Shown here: positions 56,722 through 64,000 of the stretch, one piece after another
Position numbering within the stretch: position 1 is the first letter of the stretch
How the letters are laid out: every line of letters begins with the position of its first letter
Assembly: GCA_902567635.1 (NCBI GenBank)
Contig: CACFNV010000001.1
Span: 31,127-95,126, forward strand
Direction of reading: 5' to 3'
Source of the DNA: an uncultured Alphaproteobacteria bacterium
GTDB lineage: Bacteria; Pseudomonadota; Alphaproteobacteria; Rhodobacterales; Rhodobacteraceae
DNA length: 64,000 nucleotides
Notes under the pieces: generated by a model
The model's input: only the letters and a program-made list of their open reading frames with translations
What the model was told of the DNA's origin: nothing
Databases searched by the model: none
Position numbers and translations under genes: made by a program

Positions 56722-57436
56722 GTTTTAGAATCTTTACAGCATTTCTGATATCTATTTTACCTTCATATAATGCTTTCCCGCAGATAATACCATCCATGTT
56801 AGGAATAATATCTTTAGCTTTTTTCAGGTCGTTTATACCGTTAAGTCCACCGGAAGCTATTATTGGTATGTTAACTTTTTCTGCCAGCGCTTTTGTCCTA
56901 TCAAGGCTTAAACCCTGCATAAGGCCGTCTTTATCTATATCTGTGAAGATAATAACTTCGATCCCAGTCTCTTCATAAGATTTTGCTAATTCAAAGATAT
57001 TTTTGCTAGAGTCTTCTACCCAACCGTTTGTCGCAACATAATTCGCTCTTGAGTCCAGAGCTATACCTATTCCTTCGCCCAGCTTTTCAATTGCATTCAT
57101 GACTATTTCTCTATTGGTAACGGCCAATGTTCCCAAAATTACCCGATCTATTCCTAGATCTTTCCAGAACTTTATTGTTTCAATATTTCTAATCCCACCA
57201 CCGAGTTGGATCTTTAATCCAGTTTTTAACCTAATATCTTTTATTATTTCACTATTTGTTTGCACACCGCCAATAGCACCATCTAAATCAACAATATGAA
57301 GCCACTCGCATCCGGCTTTTTCAAACTCTTGTGCTTGCACAACTGGGTTAGGATTAAAAATCTTTTCTTTTTGCACATTGCCTTTTTCAAGTCGAACGCA
57401 ATTGCCCATTCTTATATCTATAGCTGGATAAAAGTT
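56714..57436 (-). CDS. hisA: phosphoribosylformimino-5-aminoimidazole carboxamide ribotide isomerase
   Basis: About 240 residues. [18 protein letters not shown] has the catalytic Asp of the first half, and [20 protein letters not shown] the second; [12 protein letters not shown] and [14 protein letters not shown] bind phosphates. The frame opens at TTG 57460, but TTG 57436 with GGGA eight bases before it gives the normal N-terminus and is preferred. Only about 95 bases separate it from the start of the opposite DUF2147 gene. Confidence 0.94.
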   Translation of the reverse strand, partial: NFYPAIDIRMGNCVRLEKGNVQKEKIFNPNPVVQAQEFEKAGCEWLHIVDLDGAIGGVQTNSEIIKDIRLKTGLKIQLGGGIRNIETIKFWKDLGIDRVILGTLAVTNREIVMNAIEKLGEGIGIALDSRANYVATNGWVEDSSKNIFELAKSYEETGIEVIIFTDIDKDGLMQGLSLDRTKALAEKVNIPIIASGGLNGINDLKKAKDIIPNMDGIICGKALYEGKIDIRNAVKILKHA

Positions 57437-57531
57437 CAATTTTTTGTTCCCGCAAAGCAAATAAAGTATTATTATTATTATATTATATGTACTGAGAACT
57501 TTTATTAAGACAATTAAAAATTGGGGAACAA

Positions 57532-57939
57532 ATGAAAAATATTATTTTATTTACGATTTTTTTAATATTTTCTTTTTCTAGTGCTTTTTCAGGCACAATG
57601 TCTGGTACCTTCAAGACAGAGGTCAGTGAAGAAACAGGAGGTTATCTTTTGATAAAGTTTTCTCCATGTGAGAAAAATAAGTCGCTCAGCTGTGGTATTA
57701 TAGAAAATGCGGTTGATAAGAAAGGTAAAATCTCAAAAAAATATGAGCATAAAGGAAAATTATTGGTCTGGGACATGAAAGATGATGGAAACGGAAAGTT
57801 TTCCAGTGGTAAGATATGGGATCCAACCAAAGATAAGGTTTATAACTCAAAAATGGAATTGCTATCAAAGAAAAAGTTAGCTGTTTCAGGTTGCATTGCT
57901 TTTTTTTGTAGGGCTCAGGAGTGGGTAAAGGCTAACTGA
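57532..57939 (+). CDS. DUF2147 family exported protein
   Basis: A 135-residue periplasmic protein with a signal peptide (KNIILFTIFLIFSFSSAFS). WDMKDDGNGKFSSGKIWDPTKDKVYNSKMEL followed by LAVSGCIAFFCRAQEWVK is the DUF2147 hallmark (GKIYDPxxGKxYxxK then GCxxxLCRSQxW). The role is unknown. It sits on the opposite strand between hisA and hisH, as in related alphaproteobacteria. AAAAATTGGGG precedes the ATG. Confidence 0.88.
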   Translation: MKNIILFTIFLIFSFSSAFSGTMSGTFKTEVSEETGGYLLIKFSPCEKNKSLSCGIIENAVDKKGKISKKYEHKGKLLVWDMKDDGNGKFSSGKIWDPTKDKVYNSKMELLSKKKLAVSGCIAFFCRAQEWVKAN

Positions 57940-57947
57940 CTTTTTAT

Positions 57948-58586
57948 CTAATAATTCAATTTTATAAAGTTTTTAATCAACTCTATCCCAGGCAATTGAC
58001 TTTTTTCGGGGTGAAACTGGACCCCGAAAATATTATCTTTCATAATTGCTGCCGTAATCTTTTCACCATGGTCCGTTGTAGCTAGTAAATTTTTACTATT
58101 AGTTACTTGAAAATTGTAGGAATGCACAAAATAAAAATGATCCTTTGAATATATATTCTTAAACAATTCATGGGAGAGTATAAAGTCCAAATTATTCCAC
58201 CCCATATGGGGTACCTTCAGATGCTTTTTTACCTCAATTTTCTTTACTGTTCCTGAAATCCAGTTGAGTCCACTGTTGCAAGCCTCTCCTTCATTTCCCT
58301 GTGAAGCTAGAAGTTGCATTCCTACGCAGATACCAAGAAAGGGCACTTTTTTGTCAATGACTCGTTCGTGTAATGCCTTCATTAGAGAAGTATTTTCAAA
58401 CAATCTAGATTTACAAAAATTGAAGGAGCCTACACCTGGTAGGACTATTCTGTCTGCATTCTCAATATCCTTAAAATTGGAGGAGATAGTTACCTTTGCT
58501 CTTTTTGTACCAGAGGCTGCCAATTGAAAACATTTCAAAGCAGAATGTAAATTTCCGCTCTGATAATCAACAATTACAATTTTCAT
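57948..58586 (-). CDS. hisH: imidazole glycerol phosphate synthase subunit HisH
   Basis: A 212-residue glutamine amidotransferase that gives ammonia to HisF. The triad is complete: Cys in FLGICVGMQLLA, His and Glu in GVQFHPEKS. VIVDYQSGNLHSALK is the N-terminal signature. It starts two bases after the hisB stop and converges on the DUF2147 gene with an eight-base gap. Confidence 0.94.
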   Translation of the reverse strand: MKIVIVDYQSGNLHSALKCFQLAASGTKRAKVTISSNFKDIENADRIVLPGVGSFNFCKSRLFENTSLMKALHERVIDKKVPFLGICVGMQLLASQGNEGEACNSGLNWISGTVKKIEVKKHLKVPHMGWNNLDFILSHELFKNIYSKDHFYFVHSYNFQVTNSKNLLATTDHGEKITAAIMKDNIFGVQFHPEKSQLPGIELIKNFIKLNY

Positions 58587-58588
58587 CG

Positions 58589-59173
58589 CTATAAAATGCC
58601 TTTTGTCGAAGGAATTTCTTTGTTTGTTTCGTCTTTTCGTACAGCTGATTTAATTGAACGCCCAAAGCCTTTAAAAACAGCCTCACATATATGATGGCTA
58701 TTGAAACCATCTAATTTCTGAATATGTAAGGTCATTTTAGCATTAGATGAAAATGCCTGAAAAAATTCTCTAACTAACTCAGTATCGAAATTCCCTATTC
58801 GACTATTCGGAAATATAACACCCCAATTAAAGTATGTTCTTCCAGAGAAATCCAAGGCAACTCTTACAAGGGCGTCATCCATTGGCAACATGTAAAAACC
58901 GTATCTATTGACGCCTTTTTTGTCACCTAAAGCTTTATTGAAAGCTTTACCTAAGCATATTCCACAATCCTCCACACTATGATGGAAATCTATATCTAGA
59001 TCTCCAGAAACCCTAAGTTCTAAATTAATCATGGAATGATAACACAATTGTTCCAGCATGTGATCAAAGAAGCCGATACCTGTGTTTATGTTGGATACTC
59101 CAGATCCGTCTAAATCTAAGCTTAAGCTTATTTTTGTTTCTTTTGTTTCTCTCAGAATCTTTGCGGTTCGCAT
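58589..59173 (-). CDS. hisB: imidazoleglycerol-phosphate dehydratase
   Basis: A 194-residue manganese enzyme. GIGFFDHMLEQLCYH, DIDFHHSVEDCGICLG and FNSHHICEAVFKGFGRSIKSA hold the histidines of the metal sites. It is monofunctional, without the histidinol phosphatase domain of enteric bacteria. First gene of hisB-hisH; 121 bases separate it from the divergent coiled-coil gene. Confidence 0.95.
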   Translation of the reverse strand: MRTAKILRETKETKISLSLDLDGSGVSNINTGIGFFDHMLEQLCYHSMINLELRVSGDLDIDFHHSVEDCGICLGKAFNKALGDKKGVNRYGFYMLPMDDALVRVALDFSGRTYFNWGVIFPNSRIGNFDTELVREFFQAFSSNAKMTLHIQKLDGFNSHHICEAVFKGFGRSIKSAVRKDETNKEIPSTKGIL

Positions 59174-59294
59174 TTTATGCCAAATTTTAATTTTTATGAG
59201 CTTTGCATATTTACCTTATTGAAGTATAAAGTCAATTAGCCTTAAAAGATTGTTATAAACTGTGACTTAAAATTATTATTAGTTGAGAAATAAC

Positions 59295-60371
59295 ATGCGC
59301 TATTTGTTCGCTTTAGATTTAAAATCGTTACTTGTTTTTACAGGGGTGAGTTTCTTTGGATTAACGCTATATTCTGAAGAGATAATTGCATATTTAGTTG
59401 AAGTTGATTTAATTAATTCTGAGGTATCGGAGGGCAGTAAGCAAAATCTGCAGTCAAAAAAAGAGTCAAAGCTAAAAGATCTGGAACTTATTAATAGTAA
59501 TTTAGAAAATAAGAAAGCTGGACTTAAGAATATAGAACAAAAATTTTTAGATACAGAAATTGCTTTAAATGCTCTTCTTAATGAAAAGAAAGAGACTGAA
59601 GCAAAAGTTGAAAAATTAAAATTCGAGTTGGTAGATCAGGAAAACAGAAAAAAATTAGTAGAAAGTAAAACTAAAGATCTTTTAACAGAAATTAAAAAGC
59701 TTAAGAGTTTGAATGAAGGACAAGAAGAAAAACTATCTGAATTGGTAGAAGCAAACAAAAAAATAACTTCACTAGACAAGGAAAATAACAACCTAATTGC
59801 AAGAAATAAAGCTTTAGAAGAGGAATTAAAAAATTTACCTAAAAAAAAGGAAATTTTAGATAAATCAGAAGAGCTTGAAAAGAAGATTGTTAGATTGACC
59901 AAACAGCTAGGCATTCAAAAGCAGTTAATTGAAAACTATGAAATAAATTTAAATAATTCGGGAGAAAATCAGAAGCAGAAAGGTGTGCTTAAAGAGCCTG
60001 ATTATAAATCAACTATGTTAGAGCTGAAGAAAGATCACAAGAAGCAGGTTGATAAATTAAACGAAGAGATAAAAAGAATAGATGTATATCAGAGAAATTT
60101 CAAAGAATTAAATGGAATAAAGGTAGTTTTTTCAGGGTTTATGGGATACGACCTAGATCGAAAGGAAATCATATTTATGACAAGAGAGGGCCAAAAAATT
60201 ATGATGGTCCAAGATAACTTCACTGGAGCGCTGGTTGGGGAATGCGGGTTGCCTGTTATATCTAGCGAAAATGAGACAAGATGTGCGGCTACAATCATAG
60301 CTAGACTTCTTTTTCACAAAAACGGTCCAATTATGAAAGGCTTGGAAATAGTAGAGGTTAGAAAAAAATAA
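59295..60371 (+). CDS. exported or anchored coiled-coil protein with an unknown C-terminal domain
   Basis: About 358 residues. An N-terminal hydrophobic segment (LKSLLVFTGVSFFGLTLYS) is a signal peptide or anchor. Residues about 45-265 are almost continuous Lys/Glu-rich coiled coil. The last 85 residues (from NGIKVVFSGFMGYDLDRKEIIF) form a compact beta-type domain with two cysteines (GECGLP, ETRCAA) that could form a disulfide outside the cytoplasm. I recognise no family. ATG 59295 is chosen over TTG 59283. A lytic transglycosylase follows, which suggests an envelope role. Confidence 0.7.
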   Translation: MRYLFALDLKSLLVFTGVSFFGLTLYSEEIIAYLVEVDLINSEVSEGSKQNLQSKKESKLKDLELINSNLENKKAGLKNIEQKFLDTEIALNALLNEKKETEAKVEKLKFELVDQENRKKLVESKTKDLLTEIKKLKSLNEGQEEKLSELVEANKKITSLDKENNNLIARNKALEEELKNLPKKKEILDKSEELEKKIVRLTKQLGIQKQLIENYEINLNNSGENQKQKGVLKEPDYKSTMLELKKDHKKQVDKLNEEIKRIDVYQRNFKELNGIKVVFSGFMGYDLDRKEIIFMTREGQKIMMVQDNFTGALVGECGLPVISSENETRCAATIIARLLFHKNGPIMKGLEIVEVRKK

Positions 60372-60383
60372 TTCTGTAAAAGT

Positions 60384-60399
60384 TGGCATGTTCATTGCA
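60384..60399 (+). promoter_or_regulatory. sigma-54 (-24/-12) promoter before the lytic transglycosylase
   Basis: TTGGCATGTTCATTGCA contains GG (60385-60386) and GC (60397-60398) exactly ten bases apart, within TGGCA and TTGCA boxes. That is a near-perfect -24/-12 match. The expected transcription start, 12 bases after the GC, is about 60410, the A of the next gene's ATG. rpoN itself lies 2.4 kb to the right. Confidence 0.65.
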
Positions 60400-60409
60400 C
60401 TTTTTCTTT

Positions 60410-61351
60410 ATGCCCATCAACAGATTTGCTTCAATTTTTTTATTTCTCTTTCCTTTATTTTTCGGTATTTGGATTTGGATGTCATTTATGACACCAGCAC
60501 ATTCGCAAGTATTAGATCATAATCAGGATCGGTTAAAGTGTGAAAAATTGGCTGGAAAAGCGGAAGAAAAATATCAATTACCAAAAAACATATTATTAAG
60601 TATTGCTAGAGTTGAGTCTGGATATGGCAAAGTTGCGGGAGTTACTCGATCTTGGCCTTGGACACTAAATGCTGGTGGTAACAGCGCATATTTTGAGACA
60701 AAGACAGACGCAATAAAAGATCTGAAAGCAAAATTAAAAAGGGGAGTGAGAAATGTTGATTTAGGATGCATGCAAATAAATTATAAGTGGCATCATAAAT
60801 ATTTTAAAGGTGTTAGCCAAATGATGGACCCGGCAATTAATATAGATTATGGGGCTAGATTTTTAAAAAGACTCTATAAAAGGCATGGATCTTGGGATAC
60901 GGCGATAAAATATTATCATTCTAGGAACAGTAAATATAACAAACCTTACCTAAAGAAAGTCAAAGCAGTCTGGCAAAAAGAGAATAATAAGTTAAGTTCA
61001 CCAACTCTTTTAGCTGCTGCCTCTAACACTAAAGTAGATAATTTAATCGACAGCGACAAAAAAGTAATTCCAATCGTTAAACTTGAATCTAAGGAAATTA
61101 AACCATTAATAAAGGTACTCAAGAAAACTAAGACTTACAATTCCAATAATATTAATGAACCAATGAAAATTACCGAACCAATGAAAGTACGTTCAACAAG
61201 TTTTGATACTATAAGTTTTGCAAAAAAAGATTTCGATTTTAGAAGTTTTGTAAAGAGAGTAAGTAAAGAAAATTCAGCAATGCCCAAATATATTCGAGAT
61301 AATTGGACAATTGTGGTATCTATAAGGAATCAACTTAGTGAGCAGAAATAG
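60410..61351 (+). CDS. lytic murein transglycosylase (SLT family), exported
   Basis: A 313-residue protein with a signal peptide or anchor (about 1-32). The goose-lysozyme-like SLT domain (about 40-190) has the catalytic Glu 69 in ARVESGYG, then LGCMQINYKWH and DYGARFLKRLYKRHGSWDTAIKYYHS. A Lys/Ser-rich tail with two EPMK units follows. It cleaves peptidoglycan to anhydro-muropeptides, for remodelling or complex insertion. ATG 60410 is chosen because a TTG at 60383 lies inside the sigma-54 promoter. Confidence 0.85.
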   Translation: MPINRFASIFLFLFPLFFGIWIWMSFMTPAHSQVLDHNQDRLKCEKLAGKAEEKYQLPKNILLSIARVESGYGKVAGVTRSWPWTLNAGGNSAYFETKTDAIKDLKAKLKRGVRNVDLGCMQINYKWHHKYFKGVSQMMDPAINIDYGARFLKRLYKRHGSWDTAIKYYHSRNSKYNKPYLKKVKAVWQKENNKLSSPTLLAAASNTKVDNLIDSDKKVIPIVKLESKEIKPLIKVLKKTKTYNSNNINEPMKITEPMKVRSTSFDTISFAKKDFDFRSFVKRVSKENSAMPKYIRDNWTIVVSIRNQLSEQK

Positions 61352-61363
61352 TCTTAGAGAAAA

Positions 61364-61585
61364 ATGGAAGAAGCTGAAAAGAAAATTTTGGAAGCAGTTA
61401 GCGATCTATTAAAAAACTATCCTGACTATGAAAAGCCCTTCTTTAGAACAGATGGTGATTTGGTTATACCTTTGAACGCATCTCTTAAAAAGAATAGGGA
61501 AGCCCACAGAAAATTTGCTAATGCCTTTAGTGAGATGATGAAAAGAGATGCAAGTAAAAAACCTAAAAGTAAGGCATGGGTGTAA
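61364..61585 (+). CDS. small hypothetical protein (73 residues)
   Basis: A soluble protein starting EEAEKKILEAVSDLLKNYP and ending KKPKSKAWV. Mostly helical with a short hydrophobic stretch (DGDLVIPLN) in the middle; no signal peptide or membrane helix. AGAG precedes the ATG, and it lies 12 bases after the transglycosylase, so co-transcription is likely. I recognise no family. Confidence 0.6.
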   Translation: MEEAEKKILEAVSDLLKNYPDYEKPFFRTDGDLVIPLNASLKKNREAHRKFANAFSEMMKRDASKKPKSKAWV

Positions 61586-61622
61586 ATAACTAGAAAATTA
61601 TGAAAAAAAGAGCTTGCTGTTT

Positions 61623-62528
61623 ATGATTACAAAGGAGCGTTTACTTGAAATCCTAGATAAGAGTAAACCAGATGACACAATCAGCTGGTATACAGAAGTA
61701 ATATTATCAGTACTTATATTACTCAATTTAATTGCTGTTTCTCTTGAGTCTGTTCCAAGTTTAAGTAGCAAGTATTCAATAATTTTTATGTATTTCGAGA
61801 TTTTTTCAGTAATAATTTTTTCAATTGAATACGTGGCTCGTATCTGGGCTAGCGCTGCAAAAAAAGATACAGTGTATTCCTCCAATTTGGGGAAGCGGTT
61901 TAGTTATATTTTTAGTTTTACTGGAATTATAGATTTTCTGGCGATAGTGCCGAGCATTTTGGCTTTATTCATAGTAAGCGTAGATTTAAGGTGGTTAAGG
62001 GTATTAAGACTACTTCGATTACTTAAGATTTCACATTATTCAACGGCTCTAGAGGATCTTTGGTCCGCTATTAGTCACGAGAGAAGCTCATTCGTTGCAG
62101 CTTTATATCTTTTTGCGATAGCTCTCTTCTTTTCATCTGCCATGATGTACGTTGCTGAGCATAACGCTCAGCCCGAAAAATTCAGATCCATACCGGAAAC
62201 AATGTGGTGGTCATTAATAACGCTAACTACAGTTGGATATGGGGATGTTTCACCGTTGACCCCAGCTGGTAAAATTATTGGTGCAATTACCGCTATTATG
62301 GGGGTATGTGTGGTTGCCCTGCTTACAGGTATCGTTGCTAATGCTTTTGCCAATCAAGTGGCAAGAAGAAAGGCTATTCTTGAAGCCGAAGTTGCTAATG
62401 CTTTATTAGATGGAGAAATCTCTGAAGAGGAAGAAGAAAAGATAGAAACTTTAAGAAAAAGGTTTGATCTCAGTGAAGATCATGTTTCAGCTATTATTGA
62501 AGTATTTAAGGACAGTAAAAAGAGCTAA
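61623..62528 (+). CDS. voltage-gated potassium channel, six-helix type
   Basis: A 301-residue channel. Helices S1-S3 lie at about 24-45, 52-75 and 97-120. S4 carries regularly spaced Arg (RWLRVLRLLRLLK, 123-135), the pore has selectivity filter TTVGYGD (202-208), and S6 follows (about 218-245). The C-terminus (about 255-301) is a short acidic helical region rather than an RCK or cyclic-nucleotide domain. It should sense voltage and pass K+. ATG 61623 is preferred to TTG 61614. It is the fourth gene of the envelope cluster. Confidence 0.9.
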   Translation: MITKERLLEILDKSKPDDTISWYTEVILSVLILLNLIAVSLESVPSLSSKYSIIFMYFEIFSVIIFSIEYVARIWASAAKKDTVYSSNLGKRFSYIFSFTGIIDFLAIVPSILALFIVSVDLRWLRVLRLLRLLKISHYSTALEDLWSAISHERSSFVAALYLFAIALFFSSAMMYVAEHNAQPEKFRSIPETMWWSLITLTTVGYGDVSPLTPAGKIIGAITAIMGVCVVALLTGIVANAFANQVARRKAILEAEVANALLDGEISEEEEEKIETLRKRFDLSEDHVSAIIEVFKDSKKS

Positions 62529-62540
62529 TTTGCCCTTGAT

Positions 62541-62556
62541 TGGCATAATAAATGCA
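62541..62556 (+). promoter_or_regulatory. sigma-54 (-24/-12) promoter before the 53-residue gene
   Basis: TTGGCATAATAAATGCA has GG (62542-62543) and GC (62554-62555) exactly ten bases apart. The predicted start at about 62567 lies just before a very strong ribosome-binding site (AAAAGGAGGA, ending 62580) and the ATG at 62587. Spacing of all elements fits one short transcript. Confidence 0.65.
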
Positions 62557-62586
62557 CCTCTTTTAGCAGAAAAAGGAGGATTTAAG

Positions 62587-62748
62587 ATGAGATCTGAAAT
62601 TTTTGAGAATACCATTAAAGAATTGGATAAAGCATTCAATCAAGAGCTTAATCTAGGACTGAAGTTGGTTCATTTTGATGACAATGATCAAGAAATCGAA
62701 ACTGAATATAGGAAGTTAAGCTCTTTTGGGATCATGAAAGAAGAATAG
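62587..62748 (+). CDS. 53-residue soluble protein, probably sigma-54 controlled
   Basis: MRSEIFENTIKELDKAFNQE is followed by an acidic second half ending SSFGIMKEE. The product is hydrophilic, helical and acidic, without a signal peptide. It has the strongest ribosome-binding site noticed in the window, a sigma-54 promoter upstream and a 16-bp terminator hairpin behind it, so it is a compact, well-defined unit likely made in large amounts on induction. The frame is open further upstream, but those codons precede the promoter. I recognise no family; it is not the ribosome hibernation factor often next to rpoN. Confidence 0.75.
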   Translation: MRSEIFENTIKELDKAFNQELNLGLKLVHFDDNDQEIETEYRKLSSFGIMKEE

Positions 62749-62751
62749 TTA

Positions 62752-62791
62752 TTTTTTAGAAATGAGGATAAATTTCCTCATTTCTAAAAAA
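62752..62791. terminator. bidirectional terminator between the 53-residue gene and rpoN
   Basis: TTTTTTAGAAATGAGG (62752-62767) is the exact reverse complement of 62776-62791, giving a 16-bp stem and an eight-base loop. With T-runs on both strands it can stop transcription from either side. Most other convergent pairs in the window have no such element. Confidence 0.88.
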
Positions 62792-62806
62792 ATATTAACT
62801 ATAAGA

Positions 62807-64000
62807 TTAATTGCTCGTAATTAGTTCCAGCTTTGCTCTTCTTTTTCTTTCGGATGATGATGGGATGTTTAGCATCTCTCTATATTTTGCTACCGTCCTT
62901 CTCGCAAGCTTGACACCTTTCTTACTAACTAGTTTAGCAATTAATTCGTCGCTAAATGGTTTTTCCCTTTTTTCATCTTTTAGGATGTTCTTAATCATGT
63001 TTCTTACTGCAGCAGCAGAGGTACCCAAATTACTGTCTTTAGTCTCAATTGTCACACTAAATAGAGATTTTAAAGGAAAACTACCTTTAGGAGTTGCGAT
63101 CAGTAATCCATTTGTTACTCGACTAACTGTACTTTCATGCATCTTTACCGCTTCTGCAATGTCTTTAAGAGAAAGAGGCTCTAAAAAATCAATCCCCTTT
63201 TCTAAAAATTCTTTCTGCTTCTTAACTATTTCCGCAGTTATCTTTAATGTTGTAAGGTTTCTTTGCTCTAACGCTCGTTTTAGCCATCTTGCCGAAGAGA
63301 GAGCTTGAGTGGCAAAGCTATCGACCTTTTTATCTGCATCCATTTGTGACAGTTTTTTTGCATAATCTTCATTTACATTTATTGTAGGTAATGTTGATCT
63401 ATTAAGATCTACTAACCAGGTACCATTATTGTTTCTCACAATAAGGTCTGGTTTTGTAATTTGCTGAATTTCGGCTGAAAATGAGCTACCAGGCTTTGGG
63501 TCCAGACCTTTAATAATGCATAACAATTCTTTGAGTTTTTTATCGTTGCATCCTATTTTCTTTGTTAAGGCCGTTAGTTCTCCTTTTCCAAGCATTTCAA
63601 GATTTTCGAACAAAATTTTGAAGTGATTACATAAAAGCTCTTTTTCCTTAATCTGAAGTTTTAAGCATTCAGATAGATTACGAGCAAAAATGCCTGTTGG
63701 TTCCACTTTTTGTAATTTTTGTAGTGTTTTTTCCAATTCTTCTTCTGGTAATCCACTTTCTATGGAAATTTCATCGATGGTTTTACCTAGCCAACCAGAG
63801 GGTTCCAGGGCTTCTAAAAAGTATTGCGCTACAAAAACTTCCTTTGGAGTGTCTAGTAGTAGAGGTAATTGATCTTCAATGTGCTGAATTAATGATTTGG
63901 TTCGGGTTGGTATTGTGTTTGCTATAATGTCCCAATCTTCAGAACTATTTGAGGATGAATTTTTGGGAGAAGATAATTCAAGGTTTGAACTATCGAATCT
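62807..64000 (-). CDS. rpoN: RNA polymerase sigma-54 factor, C-terminal 397 residues (gene runs off the right edge)
   Basis: The frame is open from the right edge to the stop at 62807. It contains the core-binding domain (HIEDQLPLLLDTPKEVFVAQYFLEALEPSGWL, VEPTGIFARNLSECLKLQ), the helix-turn-helix (LKDIAEAVKMHESTVSRVTNG) and the RpoN box ARRTVAKYREMLNIPSS near the end. Region I, which answers the activator ATPase, lies outside the window. Sigma-54 directs -24/-12 promoters that need an enhancer-binding ATPase; two such sites lie just downstream on the opposite strand. Confidence 0.95.
   Translation of the reverse strand, partial: RFDSSNLELSSPKNSSSNSSEDWDIIANTIPTRTKSLIQHIEDQLPLLLDTPKEVFVAQYFLEALEPSGWLGKTIDEISIESGLPEEELEKTLQKLQKVEPTGIFARNLSECLKLQIKEKELLCNHFKILFENLEMLGKGELTALTKKIGCNDKKLKELLCIIKGLDPKPGSSFSAEIQQITKPDLIVRNNNGTWLVDLNRSTLPTINVNEDYAKKLSQMDADKKVDSFATQALSSARWLKRALEQRNLTTLKITAEIVKKQKEFLEKGIDFLEPLSLKDIAEAVKMHESTVSRVTNGLLIATPKGSFPLKSLFSVTIETKDSNLGTSAAAVRNMIKNILKDEKREKPFSDELIAKLVSKKGVKLARRTVAKYREMLNIPSSSERKRRAKLELITSN

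Noticed and set aside
57461..57531. Repeat or CRISPR-like element with tattattatta sequence
   Set aside because: It is a short simple-sequence AT run in the hisA/DUF2147 divergent promoter region, without spacers or repeat units.

Overview
The window is AT-rich (about one third G+C by eye), gene-dense chromosomal DNA from a streamlined alphaproteobacterium. Gene order points towards a low-GC, probably marine relative of Rhodobacterales: an ExbB/MotA-like plus OmpA-like pair, DUF2125 facing tyrA-hisC, rpsA-sppA-ihfB-lapA-trpF-trpB, the miaB-phoH-ybeY-corC-lnt-metK-trmB order, and hisB-hisH-DUF2147-hisA-hisF-hisE. The lineage call is inference from synteny. No phage, transposon, CRISPR array or plasmid feature was seen. 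Seven convergent gene pairs are separated by only 2-8 bases, as in genomes under size pressure.

Layout. 1-4451: the 5' part of atpH (TTG start), a SAM methyltransferase, gloB and clpA. 4456-12682: an envelope proton-channel-like pair (ExbB/MotA type with OmpA type), DUF2125, then tyrA, hisC and priA in one tight block. 12776-22157: a transaldolase-like protein, DUF484-xerC, ileS, truA, ychF, trpA, rplY and pth. 22160-29343: an operon on the minus strand running aroA-cmk-rpsA-sppA-ihfB-lapA-trpF-trpB. 29407-35452: a second minus operon running phoH-ybeY-corC-lnt-metK-trmB. Its first member, miaB, is reduced to a TRAM-domain remnant, and its last member, trmB, is split by a frameshift in a run of 12 A. 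35553-43509: an NDUFS4-like protein, tRNA-Arg(UCU), an EamA transporter, pgi, a TRAP transporter (dctP-dctQ-dctM) and ilvD. 43569-47738: a small basic protein, hsp20, then a TPP riboswitch controlling the thiamine ABC transporter thiBPQ. 47883-54224: enoyl-CoA hydratase, nitronate monooxygenase and the valine catabolic operon (mmsA, acyl-CoA dehydrogenase, 3-hydroxyisobutyryl-CoA hydrolase, mmsB). 54387-59173: two very small membrane or lipid-anchored proteins, glutathione peroxidase, PsiE and the his genes. 59295-64000: a little-known envelope cluster (coiled-coil protein, lytic transglycosylase, 73-residue protein, voltage-gated K+ channel, 53-residue protein) ending at rpoN.

How the genes work together. 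Amino-acid synthesis (his, trp, tyr/aro, ilv, met/SAM), translation and tRNA modification, and envelope maintenance dominate. The thiamine and TRAP transporters and the valine operon suggest scavenging of vitamins, organic acids and amino acids. The most interesting part is the right end: two sequences with exact sigma-54 geometry (GG-N10-GC) lie upstream of the lytic transglycosylase and the 53-residue gene, beside rpoN itself. This suggests a local sigma-54 envelope regulon. Other points for follow-up are the frameshifted trmB, the miaB remnant, a 27-residue lipoprotein gene with its own ribosome-binding site and terminator, and the switching design of the TPP riboswitch.
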